DNA of 7,154 nt, taken from positions 1 through 7,154 of the forward strand of contig JAKSPP010000075.1 in assembly GCA_024404735.1 (NCBI GenBank), given 5' to 3'. The stretch comes from Oscillospiraceae bacterium. GTDB lineage: Bacteria > Bacillota > Clostridia > Oscillospirales > Oscillospiraceae. The translations under genes were made by a program, and so were the position numbers. How positions within the stretch are numbered: the first letter of the stretch is position 1; the number at the start of each line of letters is the position of its first letter. Positions 6,736-7,154 of the stretch are shown here, piece by piece. The notes below the pieces were generated by a model that searched no databases, was not told the origin of the DNA, and saw nothing but the letters and a program-made list of their open reading frames with translations.

Positions 6736-6764
6736 ATTATCCGACTGTATCAAAACTGTATCGA
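6736..6764 (-). promoter_or_regulatory. Possible promoter of the pseudokinase-lectin gene
   Basis: On the minus strand TCGATA (6759-6764) and GATAAT (6736-6741) are separated by 17 bases. They would start transcription near 6729, about 45 bases before the ATG at 6683. The match is moderate (four of six and five of six bases), and the region is AT-rich, so other placements are possible. Confidence 0.35.
6744..6762. repeat. Direct repeat ACTGTATC x2, 11-bp period
   Basis: ACTGTATC occurs at 6744-6751 and again at 6755-6762, so the two copies are on the same face of the helix, one turn apart. They lie in the 166-bp spacer between two divergent genes and within the possible minus-strand promoter, so they may be an operator. 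The rest of the spacer (6684-6849) also holds ATAATATT (6712-6719) and AATATTAT (6733-6740), an AT-only inverted repeat of doubtful meaning, plus the plus-strand promoter. Confidence 0.4.
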
Positions 6765-6801
6765 AAGTAAGTATTTATACAAAATTATTATTAAAAATCC
6801 T

Positions 6802-6830
6802 TTGTATTTTCCCGCCTCATATGTTATAAT
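6802..6830 (+). promoter_or_regulatory. Promoter of the P-loop NTPase gene
   Basis: TTGTAT (6802-6807) and a perfect TATAAT (6825-6830) are separated by 17 bases, and the -10 box has an extended TGT (6822-6824). Transcription would begin near 6837, giving a leader of only about 13-22 bases depending on the start codon used. Confidence 0.7.
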
Positions 6831-6844
6831 GAACCAATTAAAAT

Positions 6845-6853
6845 GAGGGGTGA
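6845..6853 (+). promoter_or_regulatory. Ribosome binding site that questions the NTPase start codon
   Basis: GAGGGGTGA closely matches the AGGAGGTGA Shine-Dalgarno consensus but overlaps the only conventional in-frame start, the GTG at 6850. The codon 8 bases after GAGGGG is an in-frame ATT (6859), which begins the family-like KKHILICGE segment. Nothing like a ribosome site lies before the GTG. Confidence 0.45.
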
Positions 6854-7154
6854 CGGTTATTAAAAAACACATTCTCATCTGCGGTGAGCGACATGTGGGA
6901 AAGAGTACGCTTATAAGAAGACTGCTTGAGGATTATGAGGGCCGCATATCCGGCTTTTTAACCCGCTCGGAGGCCCCCGATGAAAACGGATATCACGACA
7001 TTTATATCTTCCCCTACGGCGGGGAAAGCCTTCCGAAAACAGAAGAGAACAAAATAGGCTCCTGCAATACAAGAGAGCGCGAAATCAATTAGGAGGTTTT
7101 TGAAAAGCTCGGTGTAAAATACATCTCAGAAAGAAGCGCCGACCTCCTCGTTAT
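6850..7154 (+). CDS. P-loop NTPase, THEP1-like, interrupted by an in-frame TAG and cut by the right edge
   Basis: From the GTG at 6850 the product begins with a beta strand and Walker A motif, ILICGERHVGKST (8-20, GxxxxGKS), followed by GRISGFLTR (31-39), as in nucleoside-triphosphatases of the THEP1 type. Codon 81 (7090-7092) is TAG. The same frame then stays open for 20 more complete codons to the window end and reads EVFEKLGVKYISER..., a segment I judge consistent with the family before the Walker B region. The gene is therefore probably one coding sequence broken by a nonsense change, unless TAG is read through or the base is a sequencing error. An 80-residue product would keep the P-loop but lack Walker B. 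The six other genes include five with visible stops, using TAA or TGA, never TAG. The start may instead be ATT at 6859. The cellular role is unknown; it is divergent from the pseudokinase gene. Confidence 0.7.

Noticed and set aside
7091..7118. AGGAGG at 7091-7096 as a ribosome site for a new gene.
   Set aside because: The TTG that follows closely reaches a TAA within a few codons, and the sequence is better explained as the continuing NTPase frame around the TAG.
1..7154. Prophage, transposon, CRISPR array or defence island.
   Set aside because: No transposase, integrase, terminal inverted repeats, spaced identical repeats or known defence genes were seen; gene packing and codon use look uniform and chromosomal.

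Overview
The window looks like a chromosomal segment of an anaerobic, Gram-positive Clostridia-type bacterium, possibly a gut member of the Oscillospiraceae or Ruminococcaceae. The signs are AGGAGG-type ribosome binding sites, AT-rich spacers with near-consensus sigma-A promoters, a molybdopterin oxidoreductase of the transhydroxylase/catechol dehydroxylase type, a flavin reductase-rubredoxin fusion typical of strict anaerobes, and a membrane kinase-like protein with an extracellular lectin-fold domain. This is a judgement from protein character only; there is no rRNA or other phylogenetic marker.

Left part (1-1482): a large minus-strand gene runs off the left edge. Its 433 visible residues are the N-terminal part of a molybdenum enzyme whose active-site residues match those of pyrogallol-phloroglucinol transhydroxylase. 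It is divergent from a LysR-type regulator gene. The shared intergenic region holds two back-to-back promoters, a LysR-type T-N11-A dyad lying between and over their -35 boxes, and a second perfect 14-bp palindrome in the oxidoreductase leader. The regulator therefore probably controls both the molybdenum enzyme and its own operon.

Middle part (1483-5270): five plus-strand genes are packed as one apparent operon (gaps of 9, 5, 0 and -1 bases): LysR regulator, secreted lipoprotein of unknown function, TPR protein, flavin reductase-rubredoxin fusion (Hrb-like), and a MutT-type Nudix hydrolase. It ends at a perfect 14-bp-stem terminator that probably serves both strands. The last two genes suggest redox or oxidative-damage handling; the lipoprotein and TPR protein are of unknown role.

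Right part (5286-7154): a convergent minus-strand gene encodes a truncated, apparently catalytically dead protein-kinase domain, one membrane helix, a Pro/Glu-rich stalk and an extracellular C-type-lectin-like domain. It is divergent from a P-loop NTPase gene (THEP1-like) that leaves the right edge. That gene carries an in-frame TAG at codon 81, beyond which the frame stays open and protein-like to the end of the window.

The strongest leads are the orphan-substrate molybdenum enzyme with its LysR switch, the pseudokinase-lectin membrane protein, and the amber-interrupted NTPase. No tRNA, rRNA, CRISPR array, insertion sequence or reverse transcriptase was seen.
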